In this document: in pieces, positions 29,429-37,059 of the stretch | How positions within the stretch are numbered: position 1 is the first letter of the stretch | How the letters are laid out: every line of letters starts with the position of its first letter | Source of the DNA: Candidatus Gastranaerophilales bacterium | GTDB lineage: Bacteria > Bacillota > Clostridia > Lachnospirales > Lachnospiraceae | DNA length: 42,816 bases | Direction: 5' to 3' | NCBI GenBank assembly: GCA_023663225.1 | Contig: JAMPHU010000023.1 | Span: 1 to 42,816, forward strand | Translations under genes and position numbers: made by a program | The notes under the pieces: model-generated | The model's database searches: none | The model's input: only the letters and a program-made list of their open reading frames with translations | Told to the model about the DNA's origin: nothing

Positions 29429-30607
29429 TTAATAAAATACATGACCGCCTATATTGATTCCCGACAATCCCTCTATCGGCGTTCTAAAATAGACACAGTT
29501 CCCCACATTGGTCACACCGGACATGGCCTGGTCAGCCGCCCGATAACAGCGCTCCGTCGCCCGATTCTCAGCCAGCGCCAACGCCAGCCTGCCGCTGGCA
29601 ACCGGTGAAAATTGCCTGTTTTGATAAATCACACCCGTTACCGTATCTGGATATACCGAACTCAACACCCGATTGATCACCACACTGCCCACGGCCAACT
29701 GCCCTTCATCCGGCTCTCCGCCGGCCTCGCAATAGATCAGATTTGCCAATAAATAACGGTCTGTATCTGCGAAAGTAACTTCGGAAATATCCCGCCACGT
29801 GGAACTTGCCGCCTGTTGCGACATCGCAATCTCCTGCGCCAACCGTTGCCGCAATGTTTCCAAATTTTCGTCGGCTTTGCGGATCTCCTCTTCCTTCTCT
29901 AATATCTGTCTTTCCACATCGGAAATATTGCTTTCATACTGAGCGATGCTGTTGGAGGTCTGACTGATCAGTCCGTTTACGCGGTTCTGCTCAGCGAGCA
30001 CCTGAACCTTCAAATTCTCAAGCTCCGCCTTGTCCGCCTGAAGCACAGCCTCCCATTCTTCGATCAAACGGCGGTTCTCTCTAAATTCATCCAGCTTTAA
30101 CTGACTATACTCGGCAATTCTTTCAAATCGATCCGCTGTCGTGACCATATCGGAAAAACTGCCCGCGTTCAACACAGCATCCATGTAACTGATGTCACCA
30201 TACTCGTACATATTCCGAATCCGCACGATCATACTGTTATACTGCCACTCTTCTATCTCCCTGGCTTCGTCCAGAGCATCCTGCGCTTCCGCAATTTCCT
30301 GTTCCTTGTCCCTGATCTGTTGTTCCAGGTCGCTTAAGTTGTCACTCACAGCCGTCAACTCTTCGTTCAGATTGCCCAACTCTCTCTTCAGCGTATTGCT
30401 CTCTCCCTGAAGAGTCTGCAGATTATTTTGGTTTTGATTCAACTCGTTTGCCAGCTCTTCACGTTCCTGCTCCTGCTGCTCGATCTCCTGCCTGGTAGTG
30501 GAAGTCGCATTGACCTCCAACTTTTCGTGCGCAGATCCAAAACCGCCTATCAGAATCGAAACAGCCAGCACAGCAGCTATTAAAACCCTTTTTCTTCTAC
30601 GAAACAT
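29429..30607 (-). CDS. Secreted coiled-coil protein with SleB-type cell-wall hydrolase domain
   Basis: Predicted peptidoglycan hydrolase. The 392-residue protein has a basic N terminus and signal/anchor helix (about 7-25). A long glutamine/glutamate-rich coiled coil (about 38-270) follows, as in PcsB/EnvC-like division proteins. The C-terminal SleB/CwlJ-type domain (about 285-392) has LIYCEAGGEPDEGQLAVG with the likely catalytic glutamate, then SVVINRVLSS and NRQFSPVASGRL. SleB enzymes act in spore germination, but the coiled-coil form may act in vegetative growth. It overlaps rpiB by 11 bases. Confidence 0.88.
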   Translation of the reverse strand: MFRRRKRVLIAAVLAVSILIGGFGSAHEKLEVNATSTTRQEIEQQEQEREELANELNQNQNNLQTLQGESNTLKRELGNLNEELTAVSDNLSDLEQQIRDKEQEIAEAQDALDEAREIEEWQYNSMIVRIRNMYEYGDISYMDAVLNAGSFSDMVTTADRFERIAEYSQLKLDEFRENRRLIEEWEAVLQADKAELENLKVQVLAEQNRVNGLISQTSNSIAQYESNISDVERQILEKEEEIRKADENLETLRQRLAQEIAMSQQAASSTWRDISEVTFADTDRYLLANLIYCEAGGEPDEGQLAVGSVVINRVLSSVYPDTVTGVIYQNRQFSPVASGRLALALAENRATERCYRAADQAMSGVTNVGNCVYFRTPIEGLSGINIGGHVFY

Positions 30608-31031
30608 CTTCTATCATCCCTACCCTGCGCAAATGCTTTTCCTCATTGGAAAAAGGCGTGTTCAGAAAAGTATCCACAATCTCTTTGGCAAGATTGACTC
30701 CCACGATGCCGCCGCCCAACGCAAGCACATTGGCGTCATTGTGAAGCCTGGTCATCCTTGCCGTCAAAGGATCGGTACAGACCGCACAGCGGATCCCCTT
30801 CACCTTGTTGGCCGCCATACTGATCCCGATGCCTGTCGTGCAGATCAAAATGCCCTTTTCACACTTTCCGGACACCACCTCATCGGCCACCGCCCGCGCA
30901 AATACCGGATAATCACAGCTCGCCAGACTGTCGCATCCCAAATCTTTTACCTCGATACCCTTGTCCGTCAGATGCTCTATCACTTTCTGCTTCAGCTCAT
31001 AACCGCCGTGATCACTTCCGATCGCTATCAT
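30597..31031 (-). CDS. rpiB: Ribose-5-phosphate isomerase B
   Basis: Interconverts ribose-5-phosphate and ribulose-5-phosphate in the pentose phosphate pathway. The 144-residue protein starts MIAIGSDHGGYELK, has the catalytic cysteine C64 in ICTTGIGISMAANK and H97 in TRLHNDANVLALGGG. I chose ATG 31031 because GGGAGG lies close upstream and it is the family start; the frame is open further upstream without a good site. First gene of a unit with the SleB-like and GGDEF genes. RpiB/AlsE/LacAB relatives are hard to separate, but motifs favour RpiB. Confidence 0.92.
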   Translation of the reverse strand: MIAIGSDHGGYELKQKVIEHLTDKGIEVKDLGCDSLASCDYPVFARAVADEVVSGKCEKGILICTTGIGISMAANKVKGIRCAVCTDPLTARMTRLHNDANVLALGGGIVGVNLAKEIVDTFLNTPFSNEEKHLRRVGMIEDVS

Positions 31032-31122
31032 TTTGCGTCCTCCCGTTTTTGCATATTCATCATCTTGATTAGCCTCACACCCGCGAGAATACACTTTTTC
31101 AAAGAAATTTATAATTATAATT

Positions 31123-31131
31123 AGTATACCA
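31123..31131 (-). promoter_or_regulatory. Extended -10 promoter of rpiB
   Basis: TGGTATACT on the minus strand is an extended -10 about 90 bases before rpiB; the -35 region is poor. Confidence 0.45.
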
Positions 31132-31193
31132 CAGCTTAGGGAAAAATGAAAGAGTACATTTTTACAGATAATAGATGAAAACCATTCAGAAAG

Positions 31194-32081
31194 TCATAGA
31201 TCGGGCTGCAAAACAGACAGAATGATCCGAAACGTTCCCTCGTTGACCTCAGCTTTCACTTTTCCGCCCATTTTCTCCGCAAGCTCCCGCACAATAAACA
31301 ACCCAAGCCCGGAGGATCCTTTCCTCCGAGCTGAATCTGCCTTGTAAAATCTGTCAAACAATAATTCCGTATCCGGATGACTGTCCTCCGAAAGAGCATT
31401 TTCAAAAATAAGGTTAGATCCTTTCTGTGTGATGGATAATCCTCCCTCACCGTGAATCAGCGCATTTTGGATCAAATTCAGGAAAATCCGTCTCAGCGCC
31501 TCCTCATCCGCCAATATCGAGAGTTCTTCGGATTCAAATTCCACCTTGGGCGTCACACCTTTTTCTTCAAAACAGTCATACAACCCCAAAAGACAGTCGC
31601 TCAGAAGTGGAAAGACTGGTATCTTTGCCACAGAAAGTTCAAAGTCTTCGCTGATAAGCTTGGTATACAAAAACATCTCCTCCAGCATGTCTCCCAACTC
31701 CGCAAGCCGTCTCTCCGCGGCGCGCAAATAGCGTTCACGTCTGCCTTTCTCCTCACATTCCCCGGCCATCTGTACATATCCGGACGCCCCGGTTAGAGGT
31801 GTGCGGATATCATGTGCCAACCCTGCGATATTCTGTTTTAACTGCAACTCCGCCCTCTCATACAGGATACGATCCGCGTCCCTGGATGACAGCACTTGAT
31901 TCAGTCTGCGGCACAGCGCAAGCAAAGGCTTTTGACGGCAGTTCACCGTGATCTCCATATGACTTCCCCGCTCGATCTCTTCTAATTGTCCGCAAAGAAA
32001 AAAGATCTCTTTTCTAAGCCTGAGATAAAAAACGCACAAAACAACCAAACCAATGCCCAATACCGCCAACATCACTTCCAT
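31194..32081 (-). CDS. Sensor histidine kinase with minimal membrane anchor
   Basis: The 295-residue kinase has one N-terminal membrane helix (about 3-21) and no extracellular domain. The phospho-accepting H90 is in GLAHDIRTPLTG. The N box is NLIQNALIHGEGG, the F box LFDRFYKADSARR and the G box GSSGLGLFIVREL. A kinase without its own sensor domain next to an ABC exporter often listens to that transporter, as in Bce-type modules (inference). It is the last gene of the cassette, 13 bases after the permease, and has GGAGG before ATG 32081. Confidence 0.92.
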   Translation of the reverse strand: MEVMLAVLGIGLVVLCVFYLRLRKEIFFLCGQLEEIERGSHMEITVNCRQKPLLALCRRLNQVLSSRDADRILYERAELQLKQNIAGLAHDIRTPLTGASGYVQMAGECEEKGRRERYLRAAERRLAELGDMLEEMFLYTKLISEDFELSVAKIPVFPLLSDCLLGLYDCFEEKGVTPKVEFESEELSILADEEALRRIFLNLIQNALIHGEGGLSITQKGSNLIFENALSEDSHPDTELLFDRFYKADSARRKGSSGLGLFIVRELAEKMGGKVKAEVNEGTFRIILSVLQPDL

Positions 32082-32094
32082 TTCCGCCCTCCGC

Positions 32095-32901
32095 TCAGAT
32101 ATCCTGCTTTGTTATAGACCATGCAGCCACCAGAGAATAAACTCCCACAAATATCAGTCCAAGAACATACGGCTCCAGATCCTTCGCAGACGAAAAACTG
32201 GCGGAACCATCACTCAGGCTAAAATAAATGGTGTACTTGGCCCAACCTCCCGCATGAAACAGGTTCATAATGGAAGACAGCGCAACCACTACCACCCCGC
32301 TTCCAAAGAGCACCACCGTCATAACGCCTGCCACAGCGCTTTTGGTGAGCACACATACCATAACCGTCAACGCCGCAAATGCCGTTGTCAAAAGCCACGC
32401 CCACCCCATATAAAACAGCGTGTCTCCCAAGCCGGAAACCGGCACCATATGACGAAACAACACATTTAACAGCAGACTCCATGCATAATTGAACGCCAGA
32501 TAACAGAAATTCACGATTCCCGCCGTGATCAGCACGCTGACGATGTACTTCCAACGTTTTCTGTGCAAAGTCATAATATTTTTCATATATCCGCTATGAT
32601 AGTCCATACAGACAAACAGCACCATAAGCGTCCCCAACACGACACAGTACATTCCGCCGTCCATAAAAGATTCTCTGAACATCTCCAGAGTATCCACACC
32701 CTCCAATATTTCAGTGCCCTCCACCACCTCCGACAAAGTGGCCATTCCAATTTTGACAGCCACTCTCTGCCCGTCCGGTGTGCCCATCAAATATAACATT
32801 CCATAACACAGCAAGACGATCCCCGCCAAAATAGCCAGACATACATAGAAAGCCTTGCTTCGTTTCACCCTGTACAGATCCATACGCAATAAATTAATCA
32901 T
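32095..32901 (-). CDS. ABC-2 type transporter permease
   Basis: The 268-residue protein has six predicted membrane helices (near 18-40, 85-105, 118-150, 157-182, 190-216 and 235-255) and no large extracellular domain, as in ABC-2 exporters of the peptide-antibiotic immunity kind. It begins MINLLRMDLYRVKRSKAFY, the usual cytoplasmic lead-in. It starts one base after the ATPase gene stop, so the two surely form one transporter. The exported substrate is unknown; antimicrobial peptide defence is a guess from the gene set. Confidence 0.85.
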   Translation of the reverse strand: MINLLRMDLYRVKRSKAFYVCLAILAGIVLLCYGMLYLMGTPDGQRVAVKIGMATLSEVVEGTEILEGVDTLEMFRESFMDGGMYCVVLGTLMVLFVCMDYHSGYMKNIMTLHRKRWKYIVSVLITAGIVNFCYLAFNYAWSLLLNVLFRHMVPVSGLGDTLFYMGWAWLLTTAFAALTVMVCVLTKSAVAGVMTVVLFGSGVVVVALSSIMNLFHAGGWAKYTIYFSLSDGSASFSSAKDLEPYVLGLIFVGVYSLVAAWSITKQDI

Positions 32902-32902
32902 T

Positions 32903-33844
32903 CTACTTTTCCTCCTGCTCTTCTATGCGGCCGTTGTCCATCCGGTTTAAAAAATATTCCTCCAGATCCATACAATGAAATCCCGACGAATAGACCTGCA
33001 CCTGATTTTCGACAAGAAGCCTGTTCACCCATGTGCCCTCTTGCAGATCATAGAGGCGGATCGAGCGCTTATCGCACACGCTCGCCTCCACCTGTGGAGC
33101 CTGCTCCAGGATCAACGCCAGAGCGCGCTCCACATTGTCCACCTCCACCTGAAAATAATCCCGACATTTTCCTTCCAGGACTTCTCTGCTCATCTGCTCC
33201 ACCAGTTCTCCGTCCCGTATAATGCCATAGTGAGTGGAAATCTTGCTCAATTCTCCCAAAATGTGCGAACTGATAATAAATGTCTTGCCCGCTTCATTCA
33301 ACTGAAAGATCAGTTTTCTGATCTCTCTGGTCCCCTCCGGATCCAGGCCGTTGATCGGCTCATCTAAGATCAACAGATCCGGATTGCCCAACAAGGCCAG
33401 CGCGATACCCAACCGCTGCTTCATCCCCATCGAAAAATGTCCGGCTTTCTTATTCCCTGCATCCGACAGGCCGACGATATCCAACACTCTATCCACACTC
33501 TTATCGTCAATAAGTCCCATACATTTTGCCTTCGCCACCACGTTCTGTCTTGCGGTCATACGAGGATATAAACCGACCGACTCAATCAGGCAGCCAACTC
33601 TTCTTGCAGCCATTTCGTCCTCCACCGGTCTGCCAAACAATCGCACTTCTCCCGAAGTAGGCCTTGCCAGTCCGCATAACATTTTCAAAGTCGTAGATTT
33701 TCCCGCGCCGTTTCTTCCAATAAAACCATAGATCGCACCCTCTCTCACCTTCATATCCATATGGCTTACCGCCGCCTTGGCGCCATACATCTTGGTCAGA
33801 CCGGACGTCTCCACGATGAAATGCCCCTGCTCTCTAGTCATCAC
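32903..33844 (-). CDS. ABC transporter ATP-binding protein
   Basis: Motor subunit of the ABC-2 exporter. The 313-residue protein has Walker A GRNGAGKS (43-50), signature FSMGMKQRLGIA, Walker B LLILDEPINGLDPEG and the H-loop in ISSHIL, all intact. A C-terminal extension of about 90 residues resembles that of bacitracin/lantibiotic-type exporters. The first codon is taken as GTG 33844, eight bases after AAGGAG; ATG 33841 is the alternative. Upstream lies a direct-repeat region that is probably bound by the neighbouring response regulator. Confidence 0.93.
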   Translation of the reverse strand: MMTREQGHFIVETSGLTKMYGAKAAVSHMDMKVREGAIYGFIGRNGAGKSTTLKMLCGLARPTSGEVRLFGRPVEDEMAARRVGCLIESVGLYPRMTARQNVVAKAKCMGLIDDKSVDRVLDIVGLSDAGNKKAGHFSMGMKQRLGIALALLGNPDLLILDEPINGLDPEGTREIRKLIFQLNEAGKTFIISSHILGELSKISTHYGIIRDGELVEQMSREVLEGKCRDYFQVEVDNVERALALILEQAPQVEASVCDKRSIRLYDLQEGTWVNRLLVENQVQVYSSGFHCMDLEEYFLNRMDNGRIEEQEEK

Positions 33845-33888
33845 TTACCTATCTCCTTCCGTATTGATATGATACCTATTGTAAACGG

Positions 33889-33930
33889 GAAAGGTTTAAA
33901 AAGTGCTCAGAAAGGTTTAAGAAAGATTAA
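33889..33930 (-). promoter_or_regulatory. Direct-repeat operator candidate upstream of the ABC exporter
   Basis: GAAAGGTTTAA occurs at 33889-33899 and 33910-33920, and a variant GAAAGATTAA at 33921-33930. The starts are 21 and 11 bases apart, i.e. two turns and one turn of the helix. OmpR-family regulators bind such direct repeats. TATCAT or TACAAT downstream on the minus strand could be the -10. The gene for an OmpR-type regulator is adjacent. Confidence 0.6.
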
Positions 33931-33951
33931 AGATTTGCCGTTCAAAAGACA

Positions 33952-34620
33952 TCAGGACAGCTTGAAGCCTATGCCCCAAACCGTCTGAATATAGGAATCC
34001 GTTCCGCTCTCCTTCAATTTCGCCCGAATATTGCTGATATGCACATTGATCGTCTTATCCTCCGCCAAATATTCCTCACCCCAGGCATACTCATAGATCA
34101 TCTGCTTGGAAAACACTCTGTTCGGATTGCGGATCAAAAGCTCCAAAATCAAAAACTCATGCTTTGTCAGTTCAATTTTTTTACCTGCTGCCGTCATCTC
34201 CTGCGCGTCCGGATCCAACATCCAATCTTTGTATTGACGGATCTTTTTCTCGTCCTGCACAGTTCTCCCACGACGCCTAAGCTGAACCTGGATCCGCACC
34301 AGAAGCTCAGGCAACTCAAAGGGCTTACAGATATAATCCTCCGCCCCCGCCGTAAGCACATCCACCTTACTGTCCAATCCGGTTTTGGCCGACAATACGA
34401 TCACCGGAACCTGTTTTGAGAAAAGAGAGACCAGTTCCTCCCCCGAAATGCCAGGAAGCATCAAGTCAAGCAACACCAGGTCAAACTCTTCCATGGAAAA
34501 GAGCAGCTTTCCCTCGCTGCCGGAAAATGCCTGCGTACAGACATACCCATGCTCCTCCAAATATTCCTTGAGCATCTGACTGTTGGAGGCGTCATCCTCC
34601 ACGAGCAGCAAATGTTCCAT
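33952..34620 (-). CDS. OmpR-family response regulator
   Basis: The 222-residue DNA-binding regulator has a receiver domain (1-115) with acidic pocket D9/D10, phospho-acceptor D52 in LVLLDLMLPG and the conserved lysine in VLSAKTG. A winged-helix domain (about 130-222) shows LTKHEFLILELLIRNPNRVFS. I chose ATG 34620, which follows the upstream stop codon by one base and has AAGGAG nine bases upstream. Its likely partner kinase is at 31194-32081 and its likely target the repeats just downstream, before the ABC genes. Confidence 0.93.
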   Translation of the reverse strand: MEHLLLVEDDASNSQMLKEYLEEHGYVCTQAFSGSEGKLLFSMEEFDLVLLDLMLPGISGEELVSLFSKQVPVIVLSAKTGLDSKVDVLTAGAEDYICKPFELPELLVRIQVQLRRRGRTVQDEKKIRQYKDWMLDPDAQEMTAAGKKIELTKHEFLILELLIRNPNRVFSKQMIYEYAWGEEYLAEDKTINVHISNIRAKLKESGTDSYIQTVWGIGFKLS

Positions 34621-34621
34621 A

Positions 34622-35857
34622 TCAGTCCACTCCTTCCAGCAAATACGCATCATCCGCAGAAATGCGACGTTCTTTCGTATAGATCAGCCAGTCTGTGATC
34701 CGTTCAAAGGGATAGGCGCCCTCGCTGCCCTCATGCATATCTTTCACATAGTAAGGTTCTTGCGTCAATCGGCAGAACAGACTCTCTCCCCTGACCTCCA
34801 AGAGTTCAAACCAGATATGCTCCCACTCGTTCTGCTCCTCTCTAAATTCTTCGTCGATGGCAATCCCGATCTTCACCAAGATCTTATTCTCCGGATTCTC
34901 AGCCGCTTTCAACATATAGGGCAGACGCTCTGCCGCCAACAGTTTCATCCGCTCCGTCTCACGGTTCGTGATCATATAGATCGGATTATTCTTCAAATAT
35001 TGGTCAAAAACCGATATGGGAGAACAGACCTTATCCTTGATATTTTGATTGGAAATATAAGCAAAAATGCAACAGGTATTCTGATTATGCCCTTCTTTGC
35101 GGTCCGCTTTGCCGCCCAGCATATCCTCCGGAAACCATTCCACCGCTTTCTCCCATTCCGTCAGGGTGATGATCATAGGAAGATTCGGCGCCACATTCGC
35201 CAAAAAGAACGGTTCTCCAAAGTCCGGCGCCTCTTTTTCCTCCAAAAGCCGGTTTGCAAGGCACTCCAAAATATTATAATGTTGGTTGTAATTTTCTTTT
35301 GTGGAATTTAACACTTCCAGCTCCGTGATCCCACAGCGGTTCAAACCATGGCTGTGCAGCCAAACACAGGTATCCTCCCCTGACACAGCCTGCACCGTAT
35401 AAATATATCGGGGAGCAGGCGGCACCTTGGACCCCGCTGCCAATACCACCCATTTGCCGGACAGGATCTTTTCGGAGCTATAATCTACAACGGCCAGCAT
35501 ATCAGGCACAAGAGCCGCCATGATCCGCAGTTGGGCATGGTAGGACTGCAGCGCATCCTCTCCAAACTCCATCCCCACTTCTAAGCCTACGCTCGCACTG
35601 TCTAACGCTTCCACATCCACATCCGGAAAAATATGCTGCGTTCTAAATAACTGCGGCATCTTCCATTTGGTGGGATACATTTCTATCTCATATTCCGCCT
35701 CATCCACCGTCAAAGCGATCTTGAGACCTTCCTCCATCTCGTGAGATAAAATTTTGATTCCGCGAGCCTGAGATAGTTGTTCTATCATATCTACCGCGGA
35801 CTTCAGATCGGCGGCCCTTCTGGGCACCGCACACATATATGATTTTTCCTTAGTCAA
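34622..35857 (-). CDS. DUF4026/DUF2314-type protein, unknown function
   Basis: The 411-residue soluble protein looks like a DUF4026 protein with a DUF2314-like C terminus: WEHIWFELLEVRGESLFCRL, then YYVKDMHEGSEGAYPFERI and DWLIY. These assignments come from memory of the patterns. No catalytic motif stands out. The start is TTG 35857 with GGAGG six bases upstream. Its stop codon lies one base before the response-regulator start, so translation is probably coupled, and it heads the regulator operon. A role in sensing is possible but unproven. Confidence 0.75.
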   Translation of the reverse strand: MTKEKSYMCAVPRRAADLKSAVDMIEQLSQARGIKILSHEMEEGLKIALTVDEAEYEIEMYPTKWKMPQLFRTQHIFPDVDVEALDSASVGLEVGMEFGEDALQSYHAQLRIMAALVPDMLAVVDYSSEKILSGKWVVLAAGSKVPPAPRYIYTVQAVSGEDTCVWLHSHGLNRCGITELEVLNSTKENYNQHYNILECLANRLLEEKEAPDFGEPFFLANVAPNLPMIITLTEWEKAVEWFPEDMLGGKADRKEGHNQNTCCIFAYISNQNIKDKVCSPISVFDQYLKNNPIYMITNRETERMKLLAAERLPYMLKAAENPENKILVKIGIAIDEEFREEQNEWEHIWFELLEVRGESLFCRLTQEPYYVKDMHEGSEGAYPFERITDWLIYTKERRISADDAYLLEGVD

Positions 35858-35922
35858 TGGAAGCCTCCTTCTCTGCCGCTTGCTGCAACGCCGTCGAGCA
35901 GTTCGAAAAATTTTCTTTCCTT

Positions 35923-35951
35923 ATAATATCATATTTTGATGCAAATGAAAA
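35923..35951 (-). promoter_or_regulatory. Promoter of the DUF4026-type gene and response regulator
   Basis: TTTTCA (minus, 35946-35951), 17-base spacer and TATTAT (35923-35928) preceded by TGA, an extended -10. The remainder of the gap up to 36077 is AT-rich with two short hairpins (around 35956-35969 and 35970-35990) of unknown role. Confidence 0.5.
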
Positions 35952-36077
35952 CCCTGGGGGAACACCCCTATTCCTTAAAATTGGAATATTAAAATAGTAT
36001 AGAAGATAATCAAAAATTATGGTAATATAAGATTAAACAAAAAGAAATATAATAGTATTTGACAGAAAGGCGAAAAT

Positions 36078-36674
36078 TTGAACAAGGATAATCTGAACCA
36101 ACCCAAAGATTTTATGAAAAAGATTAATATAACTGATGTGGCGATCAGCAAAGTTCCTTATATAGAATATAAAGGGTTTTCAGAAAAGCAAAATATTATT
36201 ATGCGGAGACTGACACAAGAAGTGCTCATTCTGTCAAAAGAAGAAAATCACAACAATGAAGTAGCGATCACTTTTGACATTTTCTCTGACAACCCTTTAG
36301 AAAATTATGGCATCAGTTATGGTGATGAACATAGTGTAACAATCGCGGCTGATACACTGTCAAATCATCTACTTGTATCGCAGGACAGTATTGCGGTTGT
36401 CATCTTGCATAATCATCCGTCGATACAAACATTTTCTTTGACAGATATTTCTTTTTTTCTGCAATATGATAACGTGAAAATGATGTCAGTAGTTTCAAAT
36501 TATGGCAAAGTACACTATTTGTATAAAGATAAAAAATTTGACTTAAACGAGGCGATTATTCTTTGGAAAAAATGCACCGCAGAACTTGACAGTAAATCAA
36601 CAGTAAAAGAATTGTATTATGCAGCGCTTTCTTTTCTTGCAATATGCAGTGAATCCGGAATATATTATAATTAG
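36078..36674 (+). CDS. RadC/JAB-type (JAMM) metalloprotease-like protein
   Basis: The 198-residue protein carries a JAMM metal motif, HNHPSIQTFSLTD, with H111, H113, S120 and D123; E61 or a nearby glutamate could be the catalytic base. RadC-like domains have this motif, but the helix-hairpin-helix part of RadC is missing. Relatives occur in mobile elements and toxin or ubiquitin-like systems. The start is TTG 36078, seven bases after AAAGG; a -10 TATAAT lies at 36048-36053. Its AT-rich coding contrasts with both neighbours, suggesting transfer. The function is unknown. Confidence 0.75.
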   Translation: MNKDNLNQPKDFMKKINITDVAISKVPYIEYKGFSEKQNIIMRRLTQEVLILSKEENHNNEVAITFDIFSDNPLENYGISYGDEHSVTIAADTLSNHLLVSQDSIAVVILHNHPSIQTFSLTDISFFLQYDNVKMMSVVSNYGKVHYLYKDKKFDLNEAIILWKKCTAELDSKSTVKELYYAALSFLAICSESGIYYN

Positions 36675-36739
36675 ATAGATAATTCCTTACTGCCTGTAAA
36701 AGGTATTACCAATAATATATTGTAGTAGGAGGTATGATT

Positions 36740-36922
36740 ATGTCAGCAGATATTATTTTAGATGATTGGGCATTACCTGCACCAATTGATATTCTTAGAA
36801 ACAATCAATCGAAGTATAAAATAGACAAAAGTGAATTAGACAAAAATATTCAGCAGAACCAAGAAATTATAAAACGTATGCGAAATAATGTGAAGTATAA
36901 AAAAATGTTGCAAGAAGTATAA
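36740..36922 (+). CDS. Small hypothetical protein, 60 residues
   Basis: I do not recognise it. The charged, mostly helical protein starts MSADIILDDWALPAPID and ends with a lysine-rich helix (KRMRNNVKYKKMLQEV). ATG 36740 is seven bases after AGGAGG and is preferred over ATG 36734, which is too close. It follows the JAB-type gene by 65 bases in the same AT-rich patch and may be its partner. Confidence 0.6.
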   Translation: MSADIILDDWALPAPIDILRNNQSKYKIDKSELDKNIQQNQEIIKRMRNNVKYKKMLQEV

Positions 36923-37059
36923 AGAGACGTACCATAATATGATGAAATACGAGATAGACCGCGAATTAACCAGGCTTGCAAAGCTGACAGCAATATTTGG
37001 GAAAGCGTATTTGAGAGATCAAGAGCCTGAAATGAAAGATGATCAACAAGGAGGTTATT

